A stretch of 16,708 nt of DNA from Lysobacteraceae bacterium (GTDB taxonomy: Bacteria > Pseudomonadota > Gammaproteobacteria > Xanthomonadales > Wenzhouxiangellaceae), in the NCBI GenBank assembly GCA_020201235.1, contig JAIVHD010000249.1:1-16708 (forward strand). Reading direction: 5' to 3'. The translations under genes were made by a program, and so were the position numbers. Below the pieces are notes generated by a model, which was not told where the DNA came from, searched no databases, and saw only the letters and a program-made list of their open reading frames with translations. How positions within the stretch are numbered: the stretch's first letter is position 1; each line of letters begins with the position of its first letter. This document shows positions 7,781 through 15,361 of the stretch, in pieces.

Positions 7781-8693
7781 ATGGCGCGCATGGACAGCCA
7801 ACATTTCATCGGCCTGATCTCGGGCACCAGCATGGACGGCATCGACGCCGTTTTGGTCGACTTCGCCGGAAATCGCCCGGAACTGGTTGCCGCCAACACC
7901 TTCCAGTACCCGGACCCGCTGCGCGCCGCGCTGGATGAACTGCGCGCCGATCCGGACGCCTTTCCAGCCGCGCGCCTGGCCCGGCTGGATGCCGAAGTGG
8001 GGCAGGCGTTCGCCGACGCCGCGCAAGGGCTTCTAGACCGAGCCGCGATCGCAGCCGACAAGGTGTGCGCCATCGGCAGTCACGGCCAGACCGTGCTGCA
8101 CCGGCCCGACGACGCATTCGCCCACACGCTCCAGATCGGCGACCCGAGCCGGATCGCCGCGCATACCGGCATCGACGTGGTCGCCGACTTTCGCCGGGCC
8201 GACCTGGCCGCCGGCGGTCAGGGCGCACCGCTGGCACCGCTTGTCCACCAGGCCCTGCTGGCAAGCGCTGAAGAAAACCGGCTGGTCGTCAATCTGGGCG
8301 GCATCGCCAACGTCACGCTGCTGCCGGCTAAAGGCGGCGTCTCGGGCTTCGACACAGGTCCTGCCAACTGCTTCCTGGACGACTGGTACCGCGCCCATCA
8401 CGCCCCGGCTCGTGCCTTTCCAGCCCGATCGCATTCTGCTATGCGGCGGCGGCGTCGCCAACGGCGACCTGGTCGGGCGCATCCACAAGCGCATCCACAA
8501 TCGCCTCGGCAACATCCCGGTCCAGTCCACCGCGGAGCACGGCATCGACCCAGACTTTGTCGAGGCCACGCTAATCGCCTGGCTGGCGCGTGAATTCGTC
8601 TCCGGCCGCCCGATCGAGACCGCCGCCATCACCGGTGCCCGCCACCCCGTCCGCCTCGGCGCGCTGTGGCCGGCACCCGTCATCAGAACCTGA
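7781..8693 (+). pseudogene. anmK: Anhydro-N-acetylmuramic acid kinase AnmK, broken by internal gap and frameshift
   Basis: AnmK phosphorylates and opens 1,6-anhydro-MurNAc during murein recycling. The N-terminal part (ATG 7781 or 7790) has the nucleotide-binding LISGTSMDGIDAVLVDF, then IGSHGQTVLHRPD, VVADFRRADLAAGGQGAPL, VVNLGGIANVT and GFDTGPANCFLDDW. The catalytic Asp is about residue 188 counted from 7790. At about 8405-8420 the frame changes and the C-terminal part reads FQPDRILLCGGGVANGDL to the stop at 8693. In E. coli AnmK about 80 residues separate the equivalent points, and that block is absent here. The two parts sum to about 300 codons against a usual 370. The open frame extends upstream to 7718, but only through the MITE end, so the start there is not credible. 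As given, the sequence should not encode active enzyme; real deletion and assembly error are both possible. Confidence 0.88.
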
Positions 8694-8944
8694 AAGTCCG
8701 CTGAATTCACCACGCCGCCTGCTGCGACGCCGTCGGTCTAGCAACCGGCCCGCCCGCCGTGGCCCGGCCTTCCCCCTTTAGCTCGGCTTATTCGCCACCT
8801 GATCATCGCGAAGCGGCTCCAGACACCGTGGATACAGCGTCTTTGAGACCGGGCGCACCGGAAGCGTACTTGCTAGCAACCTGTCGGAAATGGGTGGGGT
8901 GAGGATGCCTGACCGAGCGAAACGCCGCAGATGCGGGGCATAGC

Positions 8945-9391
8945 CAGCGCAAGGATCGCTATCGCCAAGGTCATCCGAAAACAGTCAATAATCTGCGTGA
9001 ATCTGCGAAATCTGCGGTTCCATGGTTTTCCGCTCTCGCCAAGGCGCGAAGACGCCAAGAACACCAATGGAATGGGAAGAATGAGTGTGTCGAAAGGCTC
9101 AACAACGCGCACAACAAGCAGCTTCTTACGTACCTAACCCGAATTTTTCTCGCAAAGCCGCCAAGAACGCCAAGTTTATAAACGATAACAATGCCTTTAT
9201 GACTGAATCACCAGGCACTGTCTCGTACGTGCACGTCTGTCTTTCAAAATCGTTAATCCTTTGTTTTCTTGGCGTTCTTGGCGGCTTGGCGAGAGGAAAT
9301 ATCTTCTCTGTGCGCCCATAAATTCTGCGCACGAGCCGTAAAAGTGACCCCCCGGTATTCTGTAGGAGCCTGCTTGCAGGCGAACAAAAGC
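8945..9391 (+). repeat. Long dispersed repeat, copy 1 (~447 bp)
   Basis: This stretch recurs in direct orientation at 12902-13343 with only scattered differences, and its first ~90 bp also recur at 5090-5185. It is less GC-rich than the surrounding genes. It contains a 26-bp inverted repeat: CTCGCAAAGCCGCCAAGAAC... (9149-9174) pairs with 9268-9293 at 25 of 26 positions. Short frames inside it are repeat translations and not genes. Repeats of this CGCCAAGAACGCCAAG kind are widespread in bacterial genomes, but I know no accepted function. Confidence 0.85.
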
Positions 9392-9428
9392 TGAAGCCGT
9401 AGCCATTGGCCTGCAAGCAGGCTCCTAC
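9362..9428. repeat. GTAG-type REP hairpin, complete
   Basis: GTAGGAGCCTGCTTGCAGGC (9362-9381) and its exact reverse complement (9409-9428) form a perfect 20-bp stem, and each arm is itself a small palindrome around TGCTTGCA. The GTAG start followed by a short palindrome resembles the GTAG class of repetitive extragenic palindromes described in Stenotrophomonas (SMAG) and relatives, which are moved by RAYT transposases. No RAYT gene is in this window. Other copies are at 12752-12812 and 13315-13343. Confidence 0.8.
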
Positions 9429-9747
9429 AAAAGCCGCCTAACTCAGCAGAATTGCGATGATCAGCACGCCGCAGTAGGCAGCGTGTTGAATAAGGCGGGT
9501 TTAACCCGGGTTTAAAGATCGGCGCGTTTGCGCGTTAACCCGATATGGAAACTTCAACCCGCCTTTGTTGGCACACGCGCCGCGACCGGTTGTGCTAAAA
9601 CATCGTCTTAAGCAGAGCCGGCCCTTGGGCAGAAACAGTTCAACCCGCTGTTTCTTGATGATGCCGGTCACGTCCAATCCAGCATCAAGGGGGTATTTTT
9701 CTGGTCATGACGATCACTTCGCGTATTTGCCGTTGTTCGGAAAACCC

Positions 9748-10527
9748 ATGTCGGTGAACGACGGCGACGCTCAACTCAGCGACCTGTGGGCGCGCCGTGG
9801 GGATTTGTCCGAGCGCGAATGGGGTGAGCTTTATCAGCGGGTGATGGCGGCACTGGCCAGCGGGCGGAACGACTTTGAGCAATCGCTCGCCGGCGGCCAC
9901 CCGAAAAACGCCGAAGAGTTGCGCCATGCATTTTTCGTCCACAAGATTGCCACGCCCGCGCTGCTTCCGGGGTATGTGCCCCGTCCGCAACTGAGCGCAG
10001 GCGGGGTTCGAGCGTTCTATTTCAACTTTTTGCGCGATGAACACGATCGCCGGAAGCGGCGGCCCGAGCAGCAGCTTCCGCACGACAACGACGCCCGCAT
10101 GGCCGATCCGGCTGCCGAGCACGAGGCGTGCGAGGCTCGCGGACACCGACCGGGCTTTGACCGAGACGCGCTGGAAAAAAGCGCGCGCAAGTTTTTGCGC
10201 AAAAGCGAGTACTGGGTAGTGCTCTACCTCGCCCTGCATTTTTGCCATGGTCGGGAGCGTTTGCCGCTGTCGAAAATACAGTACCAGTACCAGATCCCGT
10301 CGTATCACTACAAGGCGAAATTGCTGGGTATCGCGCCGCCGCGCGGCGGCTATACCGGGTTCGCCGGGTTTTCCAAAACCATGCTCGGCCGATGGTTGGC
10401 CGACAACGCCATTCCGTTGCAAGAAGACAAGATGGATATCATCCGCAGCGCGTTCGACGTATTGTGTTTCGAGGCGTTCAAGGAATTTGACCGTCGCGAG
10501 CTGCAGCGCGAGGAGGAGCAGCAATGA
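9748..10527 (+). CDS. Hypothetical protein, possible sigma-factor-like/HTH protein
   Basis: I do not recognise a named family. From ATG 9748 the product is 259 residues; the frame stays open to 9565, with ATGs at 9658 and 9661, but the earlier part looks unlike coding sequence. Starting with MSVNDGDAQLSDLW, it is charged and has no membrane segment. The segment AGGVRAFYFNFLRDEHDRR resembles sigma region 2 helices ending in a DNA-contacting arginine patch. WVVLYLALHFCHGRERLPLS followed by KIQYQYQIPSYHYKAKLLGI resembles a sigma region 4-type helix-turn-helix. This is pattern similarity only. Its stop overlaps the next start (ATGA, 10524-10527), so it is translationally coupled to the unknown protein and, through that, to the TraG/VirD4-like ATPase. 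A regulatory or DNA-binding subunit of that operon is a reasonable guess. Confidence 0.7.
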   Translation: MSVNDGDAQLSDLWARRGDLSEREWGELYQRVMAALASGRNDFEQSLAGGHPKNAEELRHAFFVHKIATPALLPGYVPRPQLSAGGVRAFYFNFLRDEHDRRKRRPEQQLPHDNDARMADPAAEHEACEARGHRPGFDRDALEKSARKFLRKSEYWVVLYLALHFCHGRERLPLSKIQYQYQIPSYHYKAKLLGIAPPRGGYTGFAGFSKTMLGRWLADNAIPLQEDKMDIIRSAFDVLCFEAFKEFDRRELQREEEQQ

Positions 10528-11330
10528 TCATTCTGCAACCGTCGGTCGAGACCATTGAGCGCGGCTATGCCGCGTGGCTTGGCGAGTCGTCGGGCCCACA
10601 AACGCCAGAACCCGCGCCGGCCGATTCTGAACCGGCCGCGCACGGCGAGCCCCATGCACAAGCCGATGAATCCGGCCTTTCCGGCCCGCAAGCCGCTCAA
10701 GTGCCGCCGCCCGGTGGCTTTGCCATGCCTGATTTCGTTGCCGACGCTATCCGCCGCCAGGTCGCCGCGCGGCCTCAACGCTGCGTGCCCGAGGCCGGCG
10801 ACCTGGTGCTGATCTGGCCGCCCATTGAGACCACCGGCCAGCAGATGGATCCGCAACAGGCGGTCGTGGTTGCGCTCGACGAGCGCCGCGATTCGGTCTG
10901 GAGTGGCTGGCTGGTCGGCTCGCACGTCGACTATGCCGGCGACCGCGATCTGGTGCTCGAAGACAGCCTGATCGAAGACGGCAAGGACCCGGCGCCGATT
11001 GCCGGCATGGTGCTTTGCTGGGACCGCGTATCGCTCCGCCTGGCCGGCCAGGTGCCCGTCATACACCGCTTGAAGGCGCACGCGCTTGAGGCGATTCGCG
11101 AACTGGCCCGTCAGACCAGCCCGTCGCATGCCGAGATCGAGGCCGCACCCGGCCGGATGTGCCTGCGAGAAATCAACGACCACAGCTACATCACCGGTAC
11201 GCCGTACCTGCGCGACGACCCGCGTGCGCCGTATTTGCGCCTGGCGCGTGAGTTGGCCCGGCGCGTTTCGCAGCCCGAGTACGACGATCAGGGCCGCACG
11301 CGCGAGCCGGGCCGCGAGCCGGGCGCGTGA
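10524..11330 (+). CDS. Hypothetical protein, middle gene of the ATPase operon
   Basis: Family not recognised. The 268-residue product has no signal peptide or membrane helix. Residues about 23-67 are a Pro/Ala/Glu-rich linker. A compact globular region follows, with PEAGDLVLIWPP, AVVVALDERRDSVWSGWLVG, SHVDYAGDRDLVLED and IAGMVLCWDRVSLRLAG; its alternating strands and Trp residues suggest a small beta-rich domain. The C-terminal part is helical and Arg-rich (LKAHALEAIRELARQ, YLRLARELARRV). Both ends overlap neighbours: ATGA with the upstream gene and GTGA (11327-11330) with the ATPase gene. The three proteins are therefore probably made together in fixed ratio and may form one complex. Function is unknown. 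Confidence 0.8.
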   Translation: MIILQPSVETIERGYAAWLGESSGPQTPEPAPADSEPAAHGEPHAQADESGLSGPQAAQVPPPGGFAMPDFVADAIRRQVAARPQRCVPEAGDLVLIWPPIETTGQQMDPQQAVVVALDERRDSVWSGWLVGSHVDYAGDRDLVLEDSLIEDGKDPAPIAGMVLCWDRVSLRLAGQVPVIHRLKAHALEAIRELARQTSPSHAEIEAAPGRMCLREINDHSYITGTPYLRDDPRAPYLRLARELARRVSQPEYDDQGRTREPGREPGA

Positions 11331-12712
11331 GAGCCGTAGCGACCCGAAGCCGGGCATTGCCGGTAGCCCGGGAACTCGATGCCGAGGGTCTGTTGCTCGG
11401 CTGGTCGCTGGAAGCCGAAGGCCGATCCGCGCCCATGGGCTTTGCCAGCAATGCCGGCCGGCCCGATGACGACAGTCATCTAAAACCCATCCTGCACACC
11501 GGCGGCGGTCACTTGATGAGCTTCGCGCCGACCGGTGCGGGCAAGGGCATTGGCGCGGTCATTCCAGCGCTGCTGAGCTATCCAGGACCGGTCATCGTGG
11601 TCGACCCCAAAGGCGAAAACTACGCGGTCACCGCGCGTCGAAGGCGCGAAATGGGTCACGAGGTCATCTGCCTGGACCCATTCGATTCGATCCAGGACCA
11701 GCACTTTGATGCCTGCTTCAACCCGTTGGAACTGGTCGATCCGCGCTCGCCGAACGTCGCCGATGATGCAATGATGCTGGCCGAGGCGCTCAGCTACCAG
11801 ACGCTGATGGAAAACGACCCGTTCTGGCACGTGCGCGGCAAGCAACTGCTCGCAGGCCTCATTCTGCACGTCGCCGGCACCCAGCCGGGCCCGGAAAAAA
11901 CCCTGCAAGCGGTCAGCGAGTTGCTGTACAGCGGTCGCGACCAGCTTGCCGACCTGTGCCGTCTGATGGCCGGCTCGCGCCTGCCGCTGGTCCGCGCCAC
12001 ACCGTCGATCATCAACAATACCGCCGAGCGGATGGTCGACTCAATCCTGGCCATGAGCCAGACCAACCTCGGTTTTCTGGGCAGCGCCAGCGTCCAGCGC
12101 GCCACCAGCCGCTCCACCTTCGATCCGCGCGCCATCACCCGCGGAGACCCGGTCTCGGTCTACCTGATCATCCCGCCGGAAAAGCTCGAAAGCCATGCAC
12201 CGCTGTTGCGCATCTGGATCGCGGCGCTGATGAAGCTAATCCTCAACCGGCGCGGGCGGGTCGAACGAAACACGCTGTTCATCCTCGACGAAGCCGCTCA
12301 GCTTGGCCACTTTCCACCGTTGCGCCAGGCCATCACGCTGCTGCGCGGTTACGGCTTGCAGACCTGGAGCTTCTGGCAGGACCTCAGTCAACTCAAGCGC
12401 CTGTACAAGCACGACTGGGAAACCATGTACAACAACTGCCGCGCGCACCAGTACTTCGGCATTACCACGCCGTATCTGGCCGAACAGATCGCGCGGCTTA
12501 CCTTGCACGACGATCTGTTCGAAATTCTCGATCTGGATTCCGACGAAATGCTGCTCAGCCTCGCCGGCGACCGCCCCGTCATCGCCCAACGCCCCAACTA
12601 CCTCATCGACACGCCGTTCAAACACCAGTTCGACCCCAACCCCTACCACCAACCCAAAGACCTGGAACAAATCGCGCCACGACGCGGCCAACGCAACTAC
12701 CGCCGCGATTAA
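11327..12712 (+). CDS. TraG/VirD4-family ATPase without membrane anchor
   Basis: This belongs to the type IV coupling protein (TraG/VirD4) family of RecA/FtsK-like ATPases that pump DNA or protein substrates. Walker A is APTGAGKG (residues 67-74), followed by YPGPVIVVDPKGENYAVTAR. Walker B is LFILDEAA (317-324, Asp321-Glu322). The conserved LLRGYGLQTWSFWQDLSQLK, NNCRAHQYFG and LDLDSDEMLLSLAGDRPV complete the motor and TraM-recognition-like C-terminus. At 461 residues it lacks the two N-terminal transmembrane helices and the long cytoplasmic extension of classical VirD4, so it is predicted to be soluble. GTG 11327 overlaps the preceding stop. No relaxase, VirB component or other conjugation gene is in the window, so a role in standard conjugation is not supported. 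A diverged, broken paralog follows at 13447. Confidence 0.9.
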   Translation: MRAVATRSRALPVARELDAEGLLLGWSLEAEGRSAPMGFASNAGRPDDDSHLKPILHTGGGHLMSFAPTGAGKGIGAVIPALLSYPGPVIVVDPKGENYAVTARRRREMGHEVICLDPFDSIQDQHFDACFNPLELVDPRSPNVADDAMMLAEALSYQTLMENDPFWHVRGKQLLAGLILHVAGTQPGPEKTLQAVSELLYSGRDQLADLCRLMAGSRLPLVRATPSIINNTAERMVDSILAMSQTNLGFLGSASVQRATSRSTFDPRAITRGDPVSVYLIIPPEKLESHAPLLRIWIAALMKLILNRRGRVERNTLFILDEAAQLGHFPPLRQAITLLRGYGLQTWSFWQDLSQLKRLYKHDWETMYNNCRAHQYFGITTPYLAEQIARLTLHDDLFEILDLDSDEMLLSLAGDRPVIAQRPNYLIDTPFKHQFDPNPYHQPKDLEQIAPRRGQRNYRRD

Positions 12713-12751
12713 TCCCAATACTGATGGGTAAAGGATGAACTTTTCGCAGGG

Positions 12752-12812
12752 GCCTGCTTGCAGGCGAACAAAAGCGGAACCCGTATCCATTCGCCTGCAA
12801 GCAGGCTCCTAC
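12752..12812. repeat. GTAG-type REP hairpin, second copy
   Basis: GCCTGCTTGCAGGCGAA (12752-12768) pairs exactly with 12790-12806, and the right side runs on into GGCTCCTAC (12804-12812). The left arm has GCAGGGGCC where the family has GTAGGAGCC, so this copy is slightly eroded. It stands 40 bp after the ATPase stop and could end transcription or protect the mRNA end. The following bases (AAAAGCCGCCTAACTCA) also follow the 9362-9428 copy. The rest of the 12713-13446 gap is filled mainly by the long repeat. Confidence 0.75.
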
Positions 12813-12901
12813 AAAAGCCGCCTAACTCAAAAGAATGGCGATGATCACCACCCCACTGTCACGAAGTGCCGCCAGCCATTGAATCGAGGGCTTTTGTCCA
12901 G

Positions 12902-13343
12902 AGCGAGGATCGCTATCGACAAGGTCATTCGAACACAATCAATAATCTGCGTGAATCTGCGAAATCTGCGGTTCCATGGTTTTTTGCTCTCGCCAAGACG
13001 CGAAGACGCCAAGAACTCCAATGGAATGTGAAGAATGAGTGTGTCGAAAGGCTCAACAACGCGCACAACAATCAGCTTCTTACATACCGAACCCGAATTT
13101 TTCTCGCAAAGTCGCCAAGAACGCCAAGTTTATAAACGATAACAATGCCTTTATGACTGAAACACCAGGCACCGTCTCGTACGTGCACGTCTGTCTTTCA
13201 AAATCGTTAATCCTTTGTTTTCTTGGCGTTCTTGGCGGCTTGGCGAGAGGAAATATTTTCTCTGTGCGCCCATAAATTCTGCGCACTAGCCGTAAAAGTG
13301 AACCCCGGTATTCTGTAGGAGCCTGCTTGCAGGCGAACAAAAG
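12902..13343 (+). repeat. Long dispersed repeat, copy 2 (~442 bp)
   Basis: Direct repeat of 8945-9391, differing at scattered positions only, with the same internal inverted repeat (13103-13128 against 13222-13247). Upstream, AGCCATTGAATCGA (near 12873-12886) is shared with the copy near 5066 but not with copy 1. The two full copies enclose the three-gene operon 9748-12712, so recombination between them could excise or duplicate about 3.95 kb. Confidence 0.85.
13315..13343 (+). repeat. Half GTAG-type REP
   Basis: GTAGGAGCCTGCTTGCAGGC (13315-13334) plus GAACAAAAGC equals the left arm of the 9362 hairpin, but the complementary arm is missing and unrelated sequence follows (AGGGCCTGACAGCG). It marks the right boundary of the long repeat copy 2 and may be a recombination or deletion point. 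Confidence 0.7.
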
Positions 13344-13446
13344 CAGGGCCTGACAGCGTTGCAGTAGAGGGGTGGTAAACAAGCCCGGTTTAAAAAAATC
13401 ATGCCCGGCTCGTTTACCCATCACCTGCCCCGGAAAAGGAACCGCA

Positions 13447-14567
13447 ATGCCCAAGCTCAGAAACCCTGCAAACAGCCCGCTTGCCGGCACGCCGCCCGCG
13501 CAAGCCATCCTCGGATGGCAACTGGACTCGCGGAACAGCTTTGGCTTTCAAGGGGCAAAAGCCGTAAAAAGCCAAAGCCGCATTGATGTGATTGCCGATC
13601 GCGGCGAGGGCCATCTGATGACCATCGCGCCGACCGGTGCCGGCAAAGGCCGCTCGGTCATCATCCCGACGCTGCTTGCCTACCCCGGCCCGGTCATCGT
13701 CGTCGACCCCAAGGGCGAAAACTACCAGGTCACCGCCCGCCGCCGGATCGAAATGGGCCAGCAGGTCTACAAGCTCGACCCGTTCGACGTCACCGGCGGC
13801 GGCAGCCACTGCCTCAACCTCCTCGATACATTCAGTGCCGACGCGCCCGACGCCTATGACCAGGCCATCACGCTGGCCGAACTGATAGCCCCCGGCAGAA
13901 GCCTGCACGATCCGTTCTGGGACGAAAGCGCCAGGCTGCTGCTGGCCACGCTAATCCTGCACGTCGCCTCGGCCCGGCCGCCGGTGCTGCGCAACCTGGG
14001 CGAGGTGACCTACCTGATCAACCAGAGCACCGAAGACCTGGCCTTCACGATCAAAGAAATGCTCAAATCCAAACACGAGATGGTGCGCCGCATGGCCGCC
14101 GGATTCAGCGCCACCGAGGCCAAGGTCTGGGCCAGCATCCTGACCACCGCCAAGACCGCCACCGGGGTATTCAACGGCCCCAGCTTCGACCAAATCAGCG
14201 GCCGCACCGACATCCCGCTGGACGGCATCGTGCGCGGCGACCCGATCAGCATCTACCTGATTCTGCCGCCGGAAAAACTCGACAGCCACGGCCGGTTTCT
14301 GAGAATGTGGATCGGCTGCCTGATGGACCAAATCTGCAAACGCCGCCACCAGGTGCCGCAACCGACACTGTTCATCCTCGACGAAGCCGCCCAGCTCGGC
14401 ACGGCCAACAGGCAACAGTCGCCACCAAACCCGACTACCTAAACGACCCCCAGTTCAAGGGCCTATACGACAAAAACCCCTTCTACCAACCCATGCCCCA
14501 CCCGAGCCTGAGCCCAAACCACGACCAAACCTCCCAACCCCGTGACGGGTCCGTAGGGTGCCGTTGA
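13447..14567 (+). pseudogene. Second TraG/VirD4-like ATPase, broken by internal gap and frameshift
   Basis: Diverged paralog of the 11327-12712 ATPase. ATG 13447 follows AAAAGGA (13434-13440) by six bases, a good ribosome binding site; the open frame reaching back to 13372 runs through repeat sequence. Walker A is APTGAGKG (residues 61-68) and Walker B is LFILDEAAQLG (from residue 308). At about 14401-14405, right after AAQLGT, the frame changes and the protein resumes as GQQATVATKPDYLNDPQFKG, which aligns with GDRPVIAQRPNYLIDTPFKH of the first copy. By that alignment about 85 codons are missing, including the WSFWQDLSQL motif needed by the motor. Read in the original frame, translation stops at 14442. 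The displaced C-terminal frame ends at a TGA (14565-14567) lying inside a GTAG repeat. As given it is probably non-functional. No membrane helices are seen. Confidence 0.88.
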
Positions 14568-14700
14568 GCGAAGCAAAGCGCACCACTCAGAGCCCAAGCC
14601 CAAGGCCCGCGTAGGGTGCCGTTGAGCGAAGCGAAGCGCACCAGTCAGAGCCCAAGTCCAAGGCCCACGTAGGGTGCCGTTGAGCGCAGCGAAGCGCACC
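14553..14700 (+). repeat. Three tandem GTAG repeats, 58-bp period
   Basis: Three 32-bp units starting GTAGGGTGCCGTTGAGCG and ending GCGCACC lie at 14553-14584, 14611-14642 and 14669-14700. The 26-bp spacers between them are nearly identical to each other (AGAGCCCAAGCCCAAGGCCC-like), so the true unit is 58 bp. Each 32-mer can fold through GGTGC/GCACC. Further copies are at 15214 (truncated) and 16625. This is a second GTAG-starting repeat type, distinct from the GTAGGAGCC hairpins. Confidence 0.88.
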
Positions 14701-14766
14701 GCCTGAACCGACCACCGGAAAACGGAAACCCGAAACCGTCAAATCAAAACCACCCAGGAGCCAAAA

Positions 14767-15102
14767 ATGAACCAACCCAAAAACACCACCAACCACGAAT
14801 CCGCCCCCACCTCCCCCGAACCCGGCACGGATGCAATGACAGACTTCCTCACCTTCCGAAAATTCGCCACTCCAACGCTGGTCCAGATCGTCTTCTGGAC
14901 CGGCACCCTGGTCTTCCTGATCTGGGGCGGCGCCTTGATTTCCGAGGCCAGCAACCGCTACGGCACCAACGAAATCATGGTCTGGACCGGCATCGCCATC
15001 ATGTTCATCGGCCCGGCGGTGCTGCGCATCGCCGCCGAACTGGTCATGATCGTCTTCCGCATTCACGACCAACTCGGCCTGCTCGCCAAGGCCGGCGATT
15101 GA
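14767..15102 (+). CDS. DUF4282 family small membrane protein
   Basis: A 111-residue protein with a hydrophilic, Thr/Pro-rich N-terminus (1-24), then TFRKFATPTLVQIVFW, two membrane segments (about 37-58 and 70-92) and the family-like end LRIAAELVMIVFRIHDQL. This layout (FRxxxTP start, two helices, RIxxELxxVxFRIHD end) matches DUF4282, whose function is unknown. AGGAG (14755-14759) sits seven bases before the ATG; ATG 14836 (Met24) is a possible alternative. The gene stands alone between GTAG-repeat clusters, so its neighbours give little functional information. Confidence 0.87.
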   Translation: MNQPKNTTNHESAPTSPEPGTDAMTDFLTFRKFATPTLVQIVFWTGTLVFLIWGGALISEASNRYGTNEIMVWTGIAIMFIGPAVLRIAAELVMIVFRIHDQLGLLAKAGD

Positions 15103-15151
15103 AACCGACACATGAAACCGGCACCGGCACGCCGGCCTCAACAGCCCCAAG

Positions 15152-15171
15152 CCCCGGCCCAGGAGCCGGGG
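15152..15171. other. GC hairpin after the DUF4282 gene
   Basis: CCCCGGC (15152-15158) and GCCGGGG (15165-15171) make a perfect 7-bp stem with a CCAGGA loop, about 50 bp after the DUF4282 stop. It has no T-tract. It could aid termination, but this is inferred from position only. Confidence 0.3.
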
Positions 15172-15213
15172 CGGCCTCAACCACCCGCCGAACCCGGCAG
15201 GCTCCTAGCCCGC

Positions 15214-15239
15214 GTAGGGTGCCGTTGAGCGCAGCGAAG
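15214..15239 (+). repeat. Truncated GTAG repeat
   Basis: GTAGGGTGCCGTTGAGCGCA and a few further bases match the 14669 unit, but the 3' end (GCGCACC) is replaced by GAAGAGAACATCGG, which reads straight into the next coding region. The TAG at 15215-15217 is the in-frame stop limiting that reading frame upstream. This looks like a breakpoint inside the repeat. Confidence 0.75.
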
Positions 15240-15361
15240 AAGAGAACATCGGAACGAAGGTCGAGCCCATCATCGCCGCCCGCTTCGAATTCGAAACCGA
15301 GCTCAAGCAGGATCTCTATCAACCCACCAATTCCAGCAAGCCGCTGGATAGCCAGGGCGGC

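Larger units (their letters stand above)
8777..9503. repeat. Second family A element, split by an inserted long repeat and hairpin
   Basis: The left end TTTAGCTCGGCTTATTCGCC (8777-8796) and interior segments to about 8945 (CGCACCGGAAGCGTACT, GACCGAGCGAAACG, TGCGGGGC) match the element at 2553-2757. The matching right end, GGCAGCGTGTTGAATAAG, appears only at 9477-9494. The roughly 500 bp between hold the long repeat 8945-9391 and the GTAG hairpin 9362-9428. The simplest reading is a family A element into which the other repeats inserted. The remainder of the gene-free stretch 8694-9747 shows only a near-palindrome TTTAACCCGGGTTTAAA (9500-9516) and nothing else I can assign. Confidence 0.65.

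Noticed and set aside
8873..9416. Small open frames in the long repeat (also at 12845-13275)
   Set aside because: They translate repeat sequence, appear in several frames on both strands, and follow the repeat copies and not any gene boundary.
10350..11357. Open frame of 335 codons on the - strand across the operon
   Set aside because: It is antisense to two genes joined by stop-start overlaps; its composition is Arg/Ala-rich and no motif is visible.
9748..14567. Conjugative type IV secretion locus or integrative element
   Set aside because: Only coupling-protein-like ATPases are present; no relaxase, VirB/Tra channel genes, integrase or attachment repeats at a tRNA gene were found.
14553..14700. 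Possible short CRISPR array (three 32-bp repeats, 26-bp spacers)
   Set aside because: The spacers are nearly identical to each other and further copies are dispersed, so this is a 58-bp tandem repeat of an interspersed element; no cas genes are present.
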